A stretch of 64,000 bases of DNA from NCBI RefSeq assembly GCF_900302455.1, contig NZ_ONZG01000008.1, forward strand, positions 1-64,000, read 5' to 3'. Below, piece after piece: positions 23,875 through 33,270 of the stretch; position 1 is the first letter of the stretch; each line of letters begins with the position of its first letter. The translations under genes and the position numbers were made by a program. The DNA comes from Falsiruegeria mediterranea M17 (lineage in GTDB: Bacteria > Pseudomonadota > Alphaproteobacteria > Rhodobacterales > Rhodobacteraceae). The notes beneath the pieces were generated by a model that worked only from the letters and a program-made list of their open reading frames with translations, made no database searches and had not been told where the DNA came from.

Positions 23875-25620
23875 ATGAACCTGTTTTCCGAGATCCGCAG
23901 CCTCGTGCTGGACGCGCTTGCGCAAATGCAGGCCGAAGGGACCCTGCCTGAGGGGCTGAGCTTTGACAATGTCGCGGTGGAGCCGCCGCGCGATGCCGCC
24001 CATGGCGACATGGCGACCAATGCCGCCATGGTGCTGGCCAAGCCTGCCAAGATGAAACCGCGCGACATAGCGGATGCTCTGGCCGCCAAACTGGCTGATG
24101 ATGCGCGCGTGACTTCAGCCGAGGTTGCTGGCCCGGGCTTCCTGAACCTGCGTCTGGCCGACAGCGCCTGGCATGGTGTTCTGTCCGCGATCCTGGAGCA
24201 GGGCATGGCTTATGGTCGCTCAGGCATGGGGCAGGGCAAAAAGGTTAACGTCGAATATGTCTCGGCCAACCCCACCGGTCCGTTGCACGTGGGCCACACC
24301 CGTGGCGCGGTGTTTGGTGATGCTCTGGCGAGCCTGCTGGATTACGCAGGCTACGACGTGACCCGCGAATACTACATCAATGACGGTGGCGCGCAGGTCG
24401 ATGTCCTCGCGCGGTCTGTGTACCTGCGGTATCTGGAGGCGCACGGTGAAGCGGTCGAATTCCCCGATGGCACCTATCCGGGTGAGTATCTGGTCGAAGT
24501 TGGTCAGACGCTTAAGGACAAGGTGGGCGATGCCTATGTCGGCCAGGGCGAAGAGGTTTGGCTCGAAGAGATCCGCAATTTTGCCACCGACGCGATGATG
24601 GATCTGATCCGCTCGGATCTGGCGCAGCTTGGCATCGAGATGGATGTCTTCTTCTCGGAAAAATCGCTTTATGGCACGGGCCGGATTGAGGCTGCGTTGG
24701 AAAGCCTAGACAGCAAGGGTCTGATCTATGAAGGCGTGCTGGAGCCGCCAAAGGGCAAAAAGCCCGAGGATTGGGAACCGCGCGAGCAGACGCTGTTCAA
24801 ATCTACCGAACATGGCGATGACGTCGACCGTCCGGTTAAGAAATCCGACGGCAGCTGGACCTATTTTGCGCCAGACATTGCGTACCATTTTGACAAGGTT
24901 TCCCGTGGGTTCGACGAACTTATTGATGTGTTCGGGGCTGATCATGGCGGTTACGTCAAGCGGATGAAAGCGGCTGTTTCGGCGCTGTCGGATGGCAAGG
25001 TGCCGCTGGACATCAAGCTGACGCAACTGGTGAAGCTTTGGAAAAACGGCGTGCCGTTCAAGATGTCCAAGCGTGCTGGCAACTTTGTCACCCTGCGCGA
25101 TGTGGTCGATCAGGTCGGCTCGGATGTGACGCGGTTCGTGATGCTCACTCGCAAGAATGACGCGTCGCTCGATTTCGATTTCGACAAGGTGCTGGAGCAA
25201 AGCCGAGAGAACCCGGTGTTCTACGTGCAATATGCGCATGCCCGGATCCAAAGCGTTCTGCGTCGTGCCGCCGAGGCCGGAATAGCAACGGATGAGGCGA
25301 CTTTGAAAGCGACCGATCTGGCCAAGGTGGGGCATGAGGCCGAGCTGGCCGTGGCCAAGAAGCTGGCCGAATGGCCACGCCTGGTCGAGATTGCTGCCCG
25401 CACCAACGAACCGCATCGCGTTGCCTTCTACCTCTATGAATTGGCTGGCGATTTCCACGCGCTTTGGAACCGTGGCAACGGATTGCACGAGCTGCGATTC
25501 ATCCAGGATGGCGATGCCGCCACAAGTCAGTCAAAAATTGCGTTGGCACAGACAGTTGCCGTTGTGATTTCGGCTGGCCTTGGTATTCTTGGGGTGAAAC
25601 CGGCGCAAGAAATGCGATAA
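23875..25620 (+). CDS. argS: Arginyl-tRNA synthetase
   Basis: This 581-residue class I synthetase charges tRNA-Arg. The HIGH-type motif is HVGHT at residues 138-142 within [18 protein letters not shown], and the KMSK signature appears as KMSKRAG starting at residue 396. The N-terminal Add1 domain ([16 protein letters not shown]) and the C-terminal anticodon-binding DALR domain ([20 protein letters not shown]) are complete. ATG 23875 follows AAAGGA. It heads a plus-strand run with the SPOR protein, nagZ, scpA and scpB, though 86 bp separate it from the SPOR gene. Confidence 0.97.
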   Translation: MNLFSEIRSLVLDALAQMQAEGTLPEGLSFDNVAVEPPRDAAHGDMATNAAMVLAKPAKMKPRDIADALAAKLADDARVTSAEVAGPGFLNLRLADSAWHGVLSAILEQGMAYGRSGMGQGKKVNVEYVSANPTGPLHVGHTRGAVFGDALASLLDYAGYDVTREYYINDGGAQVDVLARSVYLRYLEAHGEAVEFPDGTYPGEYLVEVGQTLKDKVGDAYVGQGEEVWLEEIRNFATDAMMDLIRSDLAQLGIEMDVFFSEKSLYGTGRIEAALESLDSKGLIYEGVLEPPKGKKPEDWEPREQTLFKSTEHGDDVDRPVKKSDGSWTYFAPDIAYHFDKVSRGFDELIDVFGADHGGYVKRMKAAVSALSDGKVPLDIKLTQLVKLWKNGVPFKMSKRAGNFVTLRDVVDQVGSDVTRFVMLTRKNDASLDFDFDKVLEQSRENPVFYVQYAHARIQSVLRRAAEAGIATDEATLKATDLAKVGHEAELAVAKKLAEWPRLVEIAARTNEPHRVAFYLYELAGDFHALWNRGNGLHELRFIQDGDAATSQSKIALAQTVAVVISAGLGILGVKPAQEMR

Positions 25621-25706
25621 AAAACTCGCCAAGCCGCCGGTCTGAGGCAGACGACAAGAGAACCTGAGCACGGCAACGTCCGTGCAATCGGGGCAGTGAG
25701 GCGGAC

Positions 25707-26828
25707 ATGGCTAGTTTTGATTACTCGGGGCAGGTGCCCCCGCAACAGGTGAATTACACCTATCAGATGCCCCAATTGGAGGCGTCGGAGTATGTTGAGG
25801 ACATCTATCCCGAACCCGAGGGTGAATCAGGGAAATTCGGCCAGATCGCCGCGTTGATGGGGGCGGTCGCCTCTGTGGCGTTGGTGGTCGGCGTGGGCAT
25901 CTGGGGGTACAAACTGGTCAGCCGCGATGTAAGTGGCGTACCGGTTGTTCGTGCCATCGAAGGGCCGATGCGAGTACAACCTGCCAGCCCCGGCGGCACG
26001 CCTGCCGATCATCAGGGCCTGGCCGTCAATACCGTCGCAGCCCAAGGCACAGCCGCCCCGCCGCCAGACCGCCTGGTTCTGGCCCCCAAACCTGTCTCGC
26101 TTAGCGAAGATGACACCCCAATGGGCGATCTGGAGCCGACACCGGTCGCGCTGCAGGACCCAGGTCAGCCCGTTTCTCAGCCTGTTTCTCTGTCCGAAGA
26201 GGCTGTCACATCGTTCCAGAATGGCGCCGTTGATGCGCTGGTCGCTGAGCTGACCCAAGGGGTCGAGCCGCTGGTCGAAAGCAGCGATCCTGCACCGACC
26301 GAGGAGACGCAATTGGCCGCCATCGAGCAGCCCAACCCGGTCTCTCTGACCGATGTGATCGAAAATGATGTAGCCATTGATCCGGTCGATTTGGCCGCGT
26401 TGCAGCCTGATCCGGCCGTTGTGAATGCGCCGGGTCTACGTCAATCTCTGCGCCCGCAAGTGCGCCCGGCCCGCGCTGTGCCGTCTACAGCGACGGAAAC
26501 CGCGACCCTGAATGCGGCCATCAATGCGGCCGTGGAAACCGCAGCCGGTCTGGATGTAGACCCCGAAAGCTTGCCGGTCGGCACCCGCCTGGCCCAGCTT
26601 GGCGCCTATGACACGCCCGAAGTGGCCCGTGCTGAGTGGGACCACCTGAATACCCGATTTGGCGACTACATGGACGGCAAGAAGCGCGTGATCCAAAAGG
26701 CCAGCAGCGGCGGACGCACCTTCTATCGCCTGCGCGCTATGGGGTTTGATGACCTGAGCGACGCACGCCGGTTCTGTTCGGCCCTGGTTGCGGACCGCGC
26801 CGACTGTATCCCGGTCACCACCCGATGA
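25707..26828 (+). CDS. SPOR domain protein
   Basis: The 373-residue protein has a cytoplasmic N-terminus, one membrane segment (residues 48-68, MGAVASVALVVGVGIWG), a long acidic Pro/Ala/Val-rich linker, and a C-terminal SPOR domain (from about residue 290: GTRLAQLGAYDTPEVARAEW, then FYRLRAMGFDDLSDARRFC). SPOR domains bind denuded glycan strands at the division septum. The neighbour nagZ acts on peptidoglycan fragments, and the two genes overlap by ATGA, so an envelope or division role is likely. Confidence 0.92.
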   Translation: MASFDYSGQVPPQQVNYTYQMPQLEASEYVEDIYPEPEGESGKFGQIAALMGAVASVALVVGVGIWGYKLVSRDVSGVPVVRAIEGPMRVQPASPGGTPADHQGLAVNTVAAQGTAAPPPDRLVLAPKPVSLSEDDTPMGDLEPTPVALQDPGQPVSQPVSLSEEAVTSFQNGAVDALVAELTQGVEPLVESSDPAPTEETQLAAIEQPNPVSLTDVIENDVAIDPVDLAALQPDPAVVNAPGLRQSLRPQVRPARAVPSTATETATLNAAINAAVETAAGLDVDPESLPVGTRLAQLGAYDTPEVARAEWDHLNTRFGDYMDGKKRVIQKASSGGRTFYRLRAMGFDDLSDARRFCSALVADRADCIPVTTR

Positions 26829-27832
26829 GGTTTGGCGCCTCGATCCTCGGGGCCGAGGGGCTGCGCCTCACGGACGAGGAGAAAGCCCTGTATCGCGCGG
26901 TGAACCCCTTTGGGTTCATCCTGTTTGCCCGAAACATCGACACTGCCGACCAAATCCGCGCGCTCTGTGATGAGTTGCGCGAAACGGTGGGTTACAACTG
27001 TCCGATCACCATTGATCAAGAGGGTGGACGCGTGCAGCGCCTGCGCCCGCCGTTGGCCCGCCAATGGTTGCCGCCGCTGGACCACGCACAGATCGCCGGA
27101 GGTCACGCCGTGCGGGCCATGTATCTGCGGTATCGTCTGATCGCGCATGAACTTTTTTCGATGGGCATCGACAGCAATTGCGCGCCGATGGTCGACATCG
27201 CGGTCGATGAAACTCACGAATTTCTGCGCAACCGCTGTTACGGCGAAACACCCGCTGACGTATCCAATTTGGGCCGCGCGGTTGCCGACGCGCATCTGGA
27301 CGGGGGCGTTCTGCCCATCGTCAAACACATTCCTGGTCACGGTCGGGCGACGCTCGACAGCCACTATGATCTGCCGCGCGTGGATCAGGAACCTGAAGAG
27401 CTATTCGATACCGATTTTGAGCCGTTCCGTGTGCTCAACGATCTGCCTCTGGGTATGACAGCGCACCTCGTGTACGGCCGCATCGACCCGCAACCGGCCA
27501 CGATCTCGAACCGCATGATGCAGCTGATCCGCGAAGACATCGGTTTTGATGGGCTGATCATGACTGATGACATCTCGATGCAGGCGCTTGAGGGGACGCT
27601 GGCCGAACGCGCGCGCGCCTCAATTGCCGCGGGCTGCGATGTGGTTCTGCATTGCAACGGTCCGTTGTCGGATCGCACTGAGGCGGCAGAGGCCGCCGGA
27701 GAGATGACGGATGCCGCGCAAATCCGCGCTGACCGCGCCCTGGCCGCGCGTCGAAAGCCCGATGAGCTTGACATAGAGGCCGCCGAGGCGGAACTATCTC
27801 AGCTCATGAACGGGCAGGTGTATGACGGATAA
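26825..27832 (+). CDS. nagZ: Beta-N-acetylhexosaminidase NagZ
   Basis: The 335-residue family 3 glycosidase removes GlcNAc from anhydro-muropeptides in the cytoplasm during peptidoglycan recycling. The signature KHIPGHGRATLDSHYDLP covers residues 167-184, including the catalytic D178-x-H180 loop pair. The nucleophile Asp lies in LIMTDDISMQAL. TIDQEGGRVQRLR is also diagnostic. There is no signal peptide. Its start overlaps the SPOR gene by 4 bp and its end overlaps scpA by 11 bp, so the operon is tightly coupled. AnmK, encoded at 42828, acts later in the same pathway. Confidence 0.96.
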   Translation: MRFGASILGAEGLRLTDEEKALYRAVNPFGFILFARNIDTADQIRALCDELRETVGYNCPITIDQEGGRVQRLRPPLARQWLPPLDHAQIAGGHAVRAMYLRYRLIAHELFSMGIDSNCAPMVDIAVDETHEFLRNRCYGETPADVSNLGRAVADAHLDGGVLPIVKHIPGHGRATLDSHYDLPRVDQEPEELFDTDFEPFRVLNDLPLGMTAHLVYGRIDPQPATISNRMMQLIREDIGFDGLIMTDDISMQALEGTLAERARASIAAGCDVVLHCNGPLSDRTEAAEAAGEMTDAAQIRADRALAARRKPDELDIEAAEAELSQLMNGQVYDG

Positions 27833-28613
27833 CCTTTTCACCGAAGATCAGACATCGGTGGCCGAACGGCTTGCAGCCGAGGCGCTGATTGTCGACGTGG
27901 ACGGGTTCGAAGGGCCCCTGGATGTGCTGCTGACACTGTCACGCACGCAAAAAGTAGACCTGCGCAAAATTTCCGTTCTGGAGCTGGCACGGCAGTACTT
28001 GGCCTTTGTGGAAAAGGCCAAGGAGTTGAGGATCGAACTGGCAGCGGATTACTTGGTGATGGCAGCTTGGCTGGCGTTCCTCAAATCCCGGCTGCTGCTG
28101 CCACCTGATCCCACCGAAGAGGGACCAACGGGAGAGGAGCTGGCGGCTCATCTGGCGTTTCAGCTGGAGCGACTGCAAGCCATGCGCGATGCGGCCGCCC
28201 GATTGATGGGGCAAGATCGACTCGGGCGCGACTTTTTTGCCCGCGGGCAGGGCGAGGATGTGACCCGAATTCGTACCGTGACCTATTCCGCGACCCTACT
28301 GGACTTGATGCAGGGCTACGCGCGCATCCGTACCCGGGATGAATTCCGCCCGTTTGTGATGGATCGCGACTCGGTCTTCACGATGGAGCAGGCGCTGGAC
28401 CGGATGCGGGGTCTGATCGGATTTGCGGGCAGTTGGACGGATATGGTCAGCTACCTGCCCGAAGGTTGGGGCGCGGATCCGATGCGCCGACGCTCGGCCA
28501 CGGCGGCAACCTTTGCGGCCTCGCTGGAGTTGGTCAAGGAAGGACACCTGGAGATCAAGCAATCGGACAGCTTTGCCCCGATCCACTTGCGGAAAAGGAA
28601 AGACCAAGCGTGA
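27822..28613 (+). CDS. scpA: Segregation and condensation protein A
   Basis: ScpA is the kleisin that closes the SMC ring for chromosome condensation. The 263-residue protein has the typical opening FEGPLDVLLTLSRTQKVDL, then ELAADYLVMAAWLAFLKSRL, and the C-terminal winged-helix region ATFAASLELVKEGHLEIKQ. The first 25 residues are an extra N-terminal extension. It begins inside nagZ (11-bp overlap) and overlaps scpB by 4 bp, the standard scpAB coupling. Confidence 0.95.
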   Translation: MTDNLFTEDQTSVAERLAAEALIVDVDGFEGPLDVLLTLSRTQKVDLRKISVLELARQYLAFVEKAKELRIELAADYLVMAAWLAFLKSRLLLPPDPTEEGPTGEELAAHLAFQLERLQAMRDAAARLMGQDRLGRDFFARGQGEDVTRIRTVTYSATLLDLMQGYARIRTRDEFRPFVMDRDSVFTMEQALDRMRGLIGFAGSWTDMVSYLPEGWGADPMRRRSATAATFAASLELVKEGHLEIKQSDSFAPIHLRKRKDQA

Positions 28614-29266
28614 CGGACAAGACCGAAGGCGAAATTGACAGCCTGTTCGAAGCCCCACCTATGGCCGAGCAGGAACGGATGGTCGAGGCGGTGCTGTTTG
28701 CCAGCGCCGAACCGGTGACCGTGCGAGATCTAGAGCACCGAATGCCGCATGGCTGCGATGCAGGGCAGGCGCTGGAGCATTTGCGAAACCGCTATGAAGG
28801 GCGCGGCGTCCGGGTTGTCCGCGTGGGCGAGGCTTGGGCCGTGCGCACCGCGCCGGATCTGGGCTTTTTGATGCAGAAAGAGACGGTCGAGACCCGCAAG
28901 CTCAGCCGGGCCGCGATCGAGACGCTGGCAATCATCGCCTATCATCAACCCTGCACCCGTGCCGAAATCGAAGAGATTCGTGGCGTGTCAGTGTCACGCG
29001 GTACGATCGACCAATTGATCGAGATGGAGTGGGTCCGCCTGGGGCGTCGCCGTATGACACCGGGCCGACCGGTGACCTTTGTCGTGACGCCTGTGTTTCT
29101 GGATCATTTCGGTTTGGAGAGCGCCCGCGACCTGCCTGGGCTCAAGGAATTGCGTGCTGCGGGTCTGCTCGAAAATCGTCCCCCGCCCGGGTCCATGCCG
29201 TTGGGTGAGGATAGAAACGAGGATGACGCTGATGATGGTCAGCCGGAGCTCTTCGAAGAAGAGTGA
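28610..29266 (+). CDS. scpB: Segregation and condensation protein B
   Basis: The 218-residue ScpB dimer bridges ScpA molecules on SMC. It has tandem winged helices: MVEAVLFASAEPVTVRDLEH, then LSRAAIETLAIIAYHQPCTR and GVSVSRGTIDQLIEMEWVRL. The start is GTG 28610, overlapping the scpA stop as GTGA; an ATG at 28661 is less likely. The open frame further upstream lies inside scpA in another frame. The acidic tail ends DDGQPELFEEE. The next gene starts 70 bp downstream. Confidence 0.95.
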   Translation: MTDKTEGEIDSLFEAPPMAEQERMVEAVLFASAEPVTVRDLEHRMPHGCDAGQALEHLRNRYEGRGVRVVRVGEAWAVRTAPDLGFLMQKETVETRKLSRAAIETLAIIAYHQPCTRAEIEEIRGVSVSRGTIDQLIEMEWVRLGRRRMTPGRPVTFVVTPVFLDHFGLESARDLPGLKELRAAGLLENRPPPGSMPLGEDRNEDDADDGQPELFEEE

Positions 29267-29335
29267 TCGGTTCTGCATGGAAAATCGGCCGGATCCGTGT
29301 AGATTGAACGTGAGCAGACATCAAAGGCAAATGCC

Positions 29336-29566
29336 ATGAACACGAACCAGATCATCAATATGATCATGCGAACGGTGATGCGTCGTTTGATCAATTCCGG
29401 CGTGAATGCCGGGTTCGATGCCGCCGCAAAGATCGGCAAACCCAAAGCACCCAAACAGGCGAAACCCGGCGGTGAGACCGAACTGACACCAGAACAGCAA
29501 GAACGCGAACGCATTCGCGCCATCCGTCAAGCCCGGCGCGCGGCGCGGAACAACTCGCAAGGATGA
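29336..29566 (+). CDS. Small basic conserved protein
   Basis: The 76-residue product starts MNTNQIINMIMRTVMRRLIN and has a basic, Pro/Lys-rich middle (KIGKPKAPKQAKPGG) and an Arg-rich helical tail (IRAIRQARRAARNN). There is no signal peptide. Similar short proteins follow scpAB in Rhodobacterales in my memory; no function is known. The N-terminal amphipathic helix might attach to membranes. Its ribosome-binding site is AAGGCAAATGCC, weak. Confidence 0.7.
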   Translation: MNTNQIINMIMRTVMRRLINSGVNAGFDAAAKIGKPKAPKQAKPGGETELTPEQQERERIRAIRQARRAARNNSQG

Positions 29567-29581
29567 AGGCCACGTTAGGGT

Positions 29582-29663
29582 GTTCCGGGGGCGCTCCCGC
29601 CCGTCGTCATTGTTTCTGACGAAACATCTCCTCCCGTTGGGCCGGGCCTCGCTGCGCTCGGAG
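29582..29663. repeat. Dispersed repeat A, copy 1
   Basis: This block in a convergent gap (between the small basic gene and the dCTP deaminase gene) shares GCGCTCCCGCCC and, about 30 bp on, CTCC-GTTGGGCCGGGC-CTCGC with the reverse complement of 46910-46988. Order, spacing and flanks correspond in both copies. It looks like a REP-type intergenic element able to fold. Confidence 0.55.
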
Positions 29664-29726
29664 GTTGGTGTCTCTGGCCATTGGGGTCGCGTCTTGAGCT
29701 CCAATTTTTGCTTGGAAGTGAGGGTG

Positions 29727-30806
29727 TTATCCAGCGCTTTTGAAGTGCTTGGACAGTTTCAACCCCTGGCCCTGATAGTTCGACGCGATCCCTGCACCAT
29801 AGAGCTGTGTGGGTAGCTCTGACATCCGTTCATAGACCAAACGTCCAACGACCTGACCGTGTTCCAGCACAAACGGTGCCTCATGGCAGCGGACTTCGAG
29901 CACGCCACGCGACCCGGTGCCACCGGCTGCAGCGTGCCCGAAGCCGGGGTCGAAGAACCCTGCGTAGTGCACCCGAAACTCACCAACCATCGCCAGATAG
30001 GGTGCCATTTCTGCGGCGTACTGCGGCGGGATATGCACCGCCTCGCGGCTGACCAGAATGTAGAACGCGCCGGGGTCCAGGATGATACGGCCGTCGCTGC
30101 TGCGCACCTCTTCCCAATATTCGGCCGGATCGTATTGACCAATCCGATCCAGGTCGATGACACCGGTATGAGGCTTGGCGCGGTAACCCACCAGATCGGT
30201 GTCTTGCAGGCGCAGGTCGACCGAAAAGCCCAACCCGTCCTGAATCACAGCCTCGCCATCCACCAGTGGTGTGTCTGCGTGCAGCGCGGTCAGCTCGGCG
30301 TCCGACAACACGGCCTGACCCTGGCGGAACCTGATCTGATTGAGACGCATGCCGGGGCGCACCAGCACAGAAAAGGAGCGGGGGCAGATTTCGGCATAGA
30401 GCGGCCCTGTATAGCCTGCTGGCACCCGGTCGAACTCGGTCCCGCCATCGGTGATGGTCCGCGTCAGCAGGTCCAATCGTCCGGTTGAGCTTTTGGCATT
30501 TGCCACAGCGCTCATGTCATTTGGTAGGGCCAGAGATTCGAGCAGCGGCACCAGATAGACGCAGCCCTTTTCCAGAACCGCGCCTTGGGTCAAATCAATG
30601 CGGTGCATCTCAAACTCACGCAGGCGGTCCGCGACGGTGTTGCCGTCACCGGCCAGGAATGAGGCGCGCACGCGGTAAGCCACTGTACCCAAACGCAGAT
30701 CCAGGCTTGCGGGTTGGATCTGTTCAGGCAGAACGGCAACCTCGGCACCGATGGCACCACTCGCAATCATGGTTTCGATTTGCTGATTTGGACACACGCC
30801 TGTCAT
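29727..30806 (-). CDS. dcd: 2'-deoxycytidine 5'-triphosphate deaminase (two-domain)
   Basis: The 359-residue protein carries two copies of the trimeric dUTPase/dCTP deaminase fold, about twice the size of E. coli Dcd. The first half has QPASLDLRLGTVAYRV and AKSSTGRLDLLTRTITDGG; the second repeats with LQDTDLVGYRAKPHTGVIDL and the end GIASNYQGQGLKLS. It converts dCTP to dUTP for thymidylate synthesis. ATG 30806 (MTGVCPNQQIE) follows GAGAGG. It lies next to tRNA-Pro, separated by about 85 bp. The tandem architecture is known in alphaproteobacteria. Confidence 0.9.
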   Translation of the reverse strand: MTGVCPNQQIETMIASGAIGAEVAVLPEQIQPASLDLRLGTVAYRVRASFLAGDGNTVADRLREFEMHRIDLTQGAVLEKGCVYLVPLLESLALPNDMSAVANAKSSTGRLDLLTRTITDGGTEFDRVPAGYTGPLYAEICPRSFSVLVRPGMRLNQIRFRQGQAVLSDAELTALHADTPLVDGEAVIQDGLGFSVDLRLQDTDLVGYRAKPHTGVIDLDRIGQYDPAEYWEEVRSSDGRIILDPGAFYILVSREAVHIPPQYAAEMAPYLAMVGEFRVHYAGFFDPGFGHAAAGGTGSRGVLEVRCHEAPFVLEHGQVVGRLVYERMSELPTQLYGAGIASNYQGQGLKLSKHFKSAG

Positions 30807-30891
30807 CCGGCCTCTCCCCCTTGGCAGAGGCCCCGGCACCCGGTCCGGCTCCCCATTCGGGGTCGCCTCAGATTGTATCGTCGGTGTGATT

Positions 30892-30968
30892 TGGTCGGGC
30901 TAGCAGGACTCGAACCTGCGACCTTCCGTCCCCCAGACGGACGCGCTACCAGGCTGCGCCATAGCCCG
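30892..30968 (-). tRNA. tRNA-Pro(GGG)
   Basis: On the minus strand the 77-nt cloverleaf reads CGGGCTA...TAGCCCG for the acceptor stem, then discriminator A and an encoded CCA. The D arm is GCGCAGCCTGGTAGCGC, the anticodon stem TCCGT/ACGGA encloses CTGGGGG (anticodon GGG), and the T arm is GCAGG TTCGAGT CCTGC. The anticodon gives proline. It follows the merR gene of the ihfA cluster and could be on the same strand unit. Confidence 0.97.
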
Positions 30969-31027
30969 ACGATGTGAGCTTCATAATGGTTTTCACGGCA
31001 GGGGCAAGAGGAAAACATTGCCTTTTT

Positions 31028-31849
31028 TCATCCAGCCGAAATTGCCTCTTGCCGCTCGATCCAGGCGCGCAACTCAATCGCCAGGGGCTTGAGCTCACCT
31101 GCTTGTTGGGGCGTCAGTGTTTCGAGAGCTACAAGATTGGAAAGCAGACCTGGGTCGGCCTCAATCGCGTCATCAGCGGGAACGTTAGCCACCTGAACGA
31201 TGAGGGGCCTGGGCTGAGGAGCAGGAGAGGGCACTGCAAGGTCATCGACCGATTCTTCGATCGCCGGGATTGCAGATTCGGCTTCGACCACCTCCTCGGC
31301 CGGTGCAGGCTCTGATGTCGCATCGACCACCGGGTCGATTTCAAGCGAAGCCTGCTTAGGCTCTGCTGCGGGTTCAGACGGCAATTCGGTCTTGATTCGG
31401 GACGGTTTGGTCAGGAACGAAGGCAGCTCTTGTTCCAGAGGCTCGACCGCGGTGTCCGGGGCAGGAAGGTCCATGCCCATCTGACCGTTTGTCGCCTCCT
31501 CTGGCACGCCTCTGGCGTGCAGTTGCACAACGGTGTCGTCTGCAACCTGGATCGGTTCGGGCGCGGCGGTCTCGTCCAAGCCTTGCGACAGCTCGGACAC
31601 ATGGCCCACGCCCTGTTCACGCAAGATCTTCTGGACGCCCTTGATGGTCAGCCCGTCATCATGGAGCAGCCGTTTGATGCCACCAAGCAGCAGCATGTCG
31701 GCTGGGCGATAATACCTGCGCCCGCCTGCACGTTTGACAGGTTTGACCTGGGTGAACTTGCTTTCCCAAAATCGCAACACATGGGCCTGAATCCCCAGCC
31801 ACTCCGCAACTTCGCTGATGGTGCGAAAGGCATCAGGTGATTTGCTCAT
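31028..31849 (-). CDS. MerR-family transcriptional regulator downstream of ihfA
   Basis: The 273-residue protein has an N-terminal MerR winged helix: [20 protein letters not shown], then [21 protein letters not shown] and [20 protein letters not shown]. The rest is a long acidic, low-complexity stretch (many Glu, Pro and Ala) ending in a helical tail [20 protein letters not shown]. No metal-binding cysteines are present, so it is not a metal sensor. The gene sits 18 bp after ihfA, a conserved neighbourhood in alphaproteobacteria. The target genes are unknown. Confidence 0.9.
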   Translation of the reverse strand: MSKSPDAFRTISEVAEWLGIQAHVLRFWESKFTQVKPVKRAGGRRYYRPADMLLLGGIKRLLHDDGLTIKGVQKILREQGVGHVSELSQGLDETAAPEPIQVADDTVVQLHARGVPEEATNGQMGMDLPAPDTAVEPLEQELPSFLTKPSRIKTELPSEPAAEPKQASLEIDPVVDATSEPAPAEEVVEAESAIPAIEESVDDLAVPSPAPQPRPLIVQVANVPADDAIEADPGLLSNLVALETLTPQQAGELKPLAIELRAWIERQEAISAG

Positions 31850-31867
31850 GTGTACGAATTCCTAAAG

Positions 31868-32170
31868 CTATTTTCGATTTCCGGCCGCGACCCGGTCTTT
31901 CATCAAATGCGAAGGCCGAAAGGTCAGAACGCGGCGGGGCTGAATTGGCACCTCTTCGCCCGTTTTCGGGTTCCGACCGATGCGGGCCGATTTGTCCCGT
32001 ACGCTAAAGGTACCGAATGAAGAAATCTTTACCTGTTCGCCACGGACCAGAGCGTCCGACATATGTTCGAGCATGCTCTCGACCAGTTGTGCGCTTTCGT
32101 TGCGCGACAGGCCAACTTCGCGGAAAACCGCTTCGCTCAGATCCATCCGTGTGAGAGTTTTTTCACCCAT
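31868..32170 (-). CDS. ihfA: Integration host factor subunit alpha
   Basis: The 100-residue protein is the normal IhfA length and has [39 protein letters not shown] and [18 protein letters not shown], with the DNA-intercalating arm. IHF bends DNA in transcription, replication and recombination. ATG 32170 follows GGGGGA and gives the standard length; upstream in-frame ATGs would add non-conserved residues. It lies between fabH and merR. Confidence 0.96.
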   Translation of the reverse strand: MGEKTLTRMDLSEAVFREVGLSRNESAQLVESMLEHMSDALVRGEQVKISSFGTFSVRDKSARIGRNPKTGEEVPIQPRRVLTFRPSHLMKDRVAAGNRK

Positions 32171-32292
32171 ACCATCCCCCATGTTCTTGCCAGAGCATAG
32201 GGGGTCGGGAATTTCCCTGTCAATATCAATGAATTGCGTCGGGCGCTTTGCGCTGCATCGCGCCACGTTTCCGCAAGGTCATCTGTGCTGGA

Positions 32293-33264
32293 TCACCAGC
32301 GCAGAACAACCGCGCCCCAGGCCAGACCGCCGCCGATGGCTTCGGTAACAATCAGATCGCCGGATTTGATCTGACCGCGCGATTTGCCAACCGACAAGGC
32401 AAGCGGGATCGAAGCAGCCGACGTGTTGCCGTGGTCCTGAACCGTGACGACCACCTTGTCCATGGGCAGGCCCATCTTCTTGGCGGTGCCCTGGATGATG
32501 CGAATATTGGCCTGATGCGGTACGATCCAATCGACGTCGGTGCTGTTCAGGCCTGCCTTATCCAATGCCGATTCGGCAGTTTTGGCCAGTTTTTCAACGG
32601 CATGCCGGAATACTTGATTGCCTTGCATCCGCAGGTGACCGGTGGTGTGGGTCGAAACACCACCGTCGACGTAGAGCAGATCTTTGTAGCGCCCGTCAGA
32701 ATTCAGGTCGACTGACAGGATACCGCGATCTTCGTTGGTACCGGGGCTGTCTTGCTTTTCCAACACCAGCGCACCGGCGCCGTCGCCAAACAGGACACAG
32801 GTCGAACGATCGGTCCAATCCATGATGCGAGAAAAGGTTTCGGCCCCGATGACAAGCACCCGATCCGCCTGACCGGACACGATCAACGCGTTGGCGTTGC
32901 TGAGCGCATAGACAAAGCCCGCGCAAACCGCTTGGACGTCAAAGGCAAAACCACGGGTCATGCCAAGCGCTGACTGCACCATGGTGGCCGCAGAAGGGAA
33001 GGTCAGGTCAGCCGTCGATGTGGCCACCACGATGGCGTCGATGTCGTCGGCCTCAAGCCCTGCGTCGGCCAAAGCCGCGCGGGCCGCGTTGGCCGCCAAT
33101 TGCGACGTGGTCTCGCCTTCGGCTGCGAAATGCCGCCGCTCGATGCCGGAACGGGCGCGAATCCATTCATCGGACGTATCTAGGGTCGCCTCGAACTCGG
33201 AATTGGGAACGATGCGTTCGGGCAAATAGTGCCCGACTCCTGTGACGACTGCACGGCCTGTCAT
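32293..33264 (-). CDS. fabH: Beta-ketoacyl-ACP synthase III
   Basis: The 323-residue FabH starts fatty-acid synthesis by condensing acetyl-CoA with malonyl-ACP. The catalytic cysteine is C114 in DVQAVCAGFVYAL. The other two residues of the triad are in WIVPHQANIRI (His) and DHGNTSAASIPLAL (Asn). GGGLAWGAVVLRW ends the protein normally. It is 6 bp downstream of plsX, with which it forms the usual lipid synthesis pair. Confidence 0.97.
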   Translation of the reverse strand: MTGRAVVTGVGHYLPERIVPNSEFEATLDTSDEWIRARSGIERRHFAAEGETTSQLAANAARAALADAGLEADDIDAIVVATSTADLTFPSAATMVQSALGMTRGFAFDVQAVCAGFVYALSNANALIVSGQADRVLVIGAETFSRIMDWTDRSTCVLFGDGAGALVLEKQDSPGTNEDRGILSVDLNSDGRYKDLLYVDGGVSTHTTGHLRMQGNQVFRHAVEKLAKTAESALDKAGLNSTDVDWIVPHQANIRIIQGTAKKMGLPMDKVVVTVQDHGNTSAASIPLALSVGKSRGQIKSGDLIVTEAIGGGLAWGAVVLRW

Positions 33265-33270
33265 GGGTTG

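Noticed and set aside
23184-24206. Long minus-strand frame running from the exported protein gene into argS
   Set aside because: Only the first 185 codons from ATG 23741 make a protein with a signal peptide; the rest is antisense to argS.
24706-25488. Minus-strand 260-codon ORF inside argS
   Set aside because: It is antisense to conserved argS motifs and has shadow composition.
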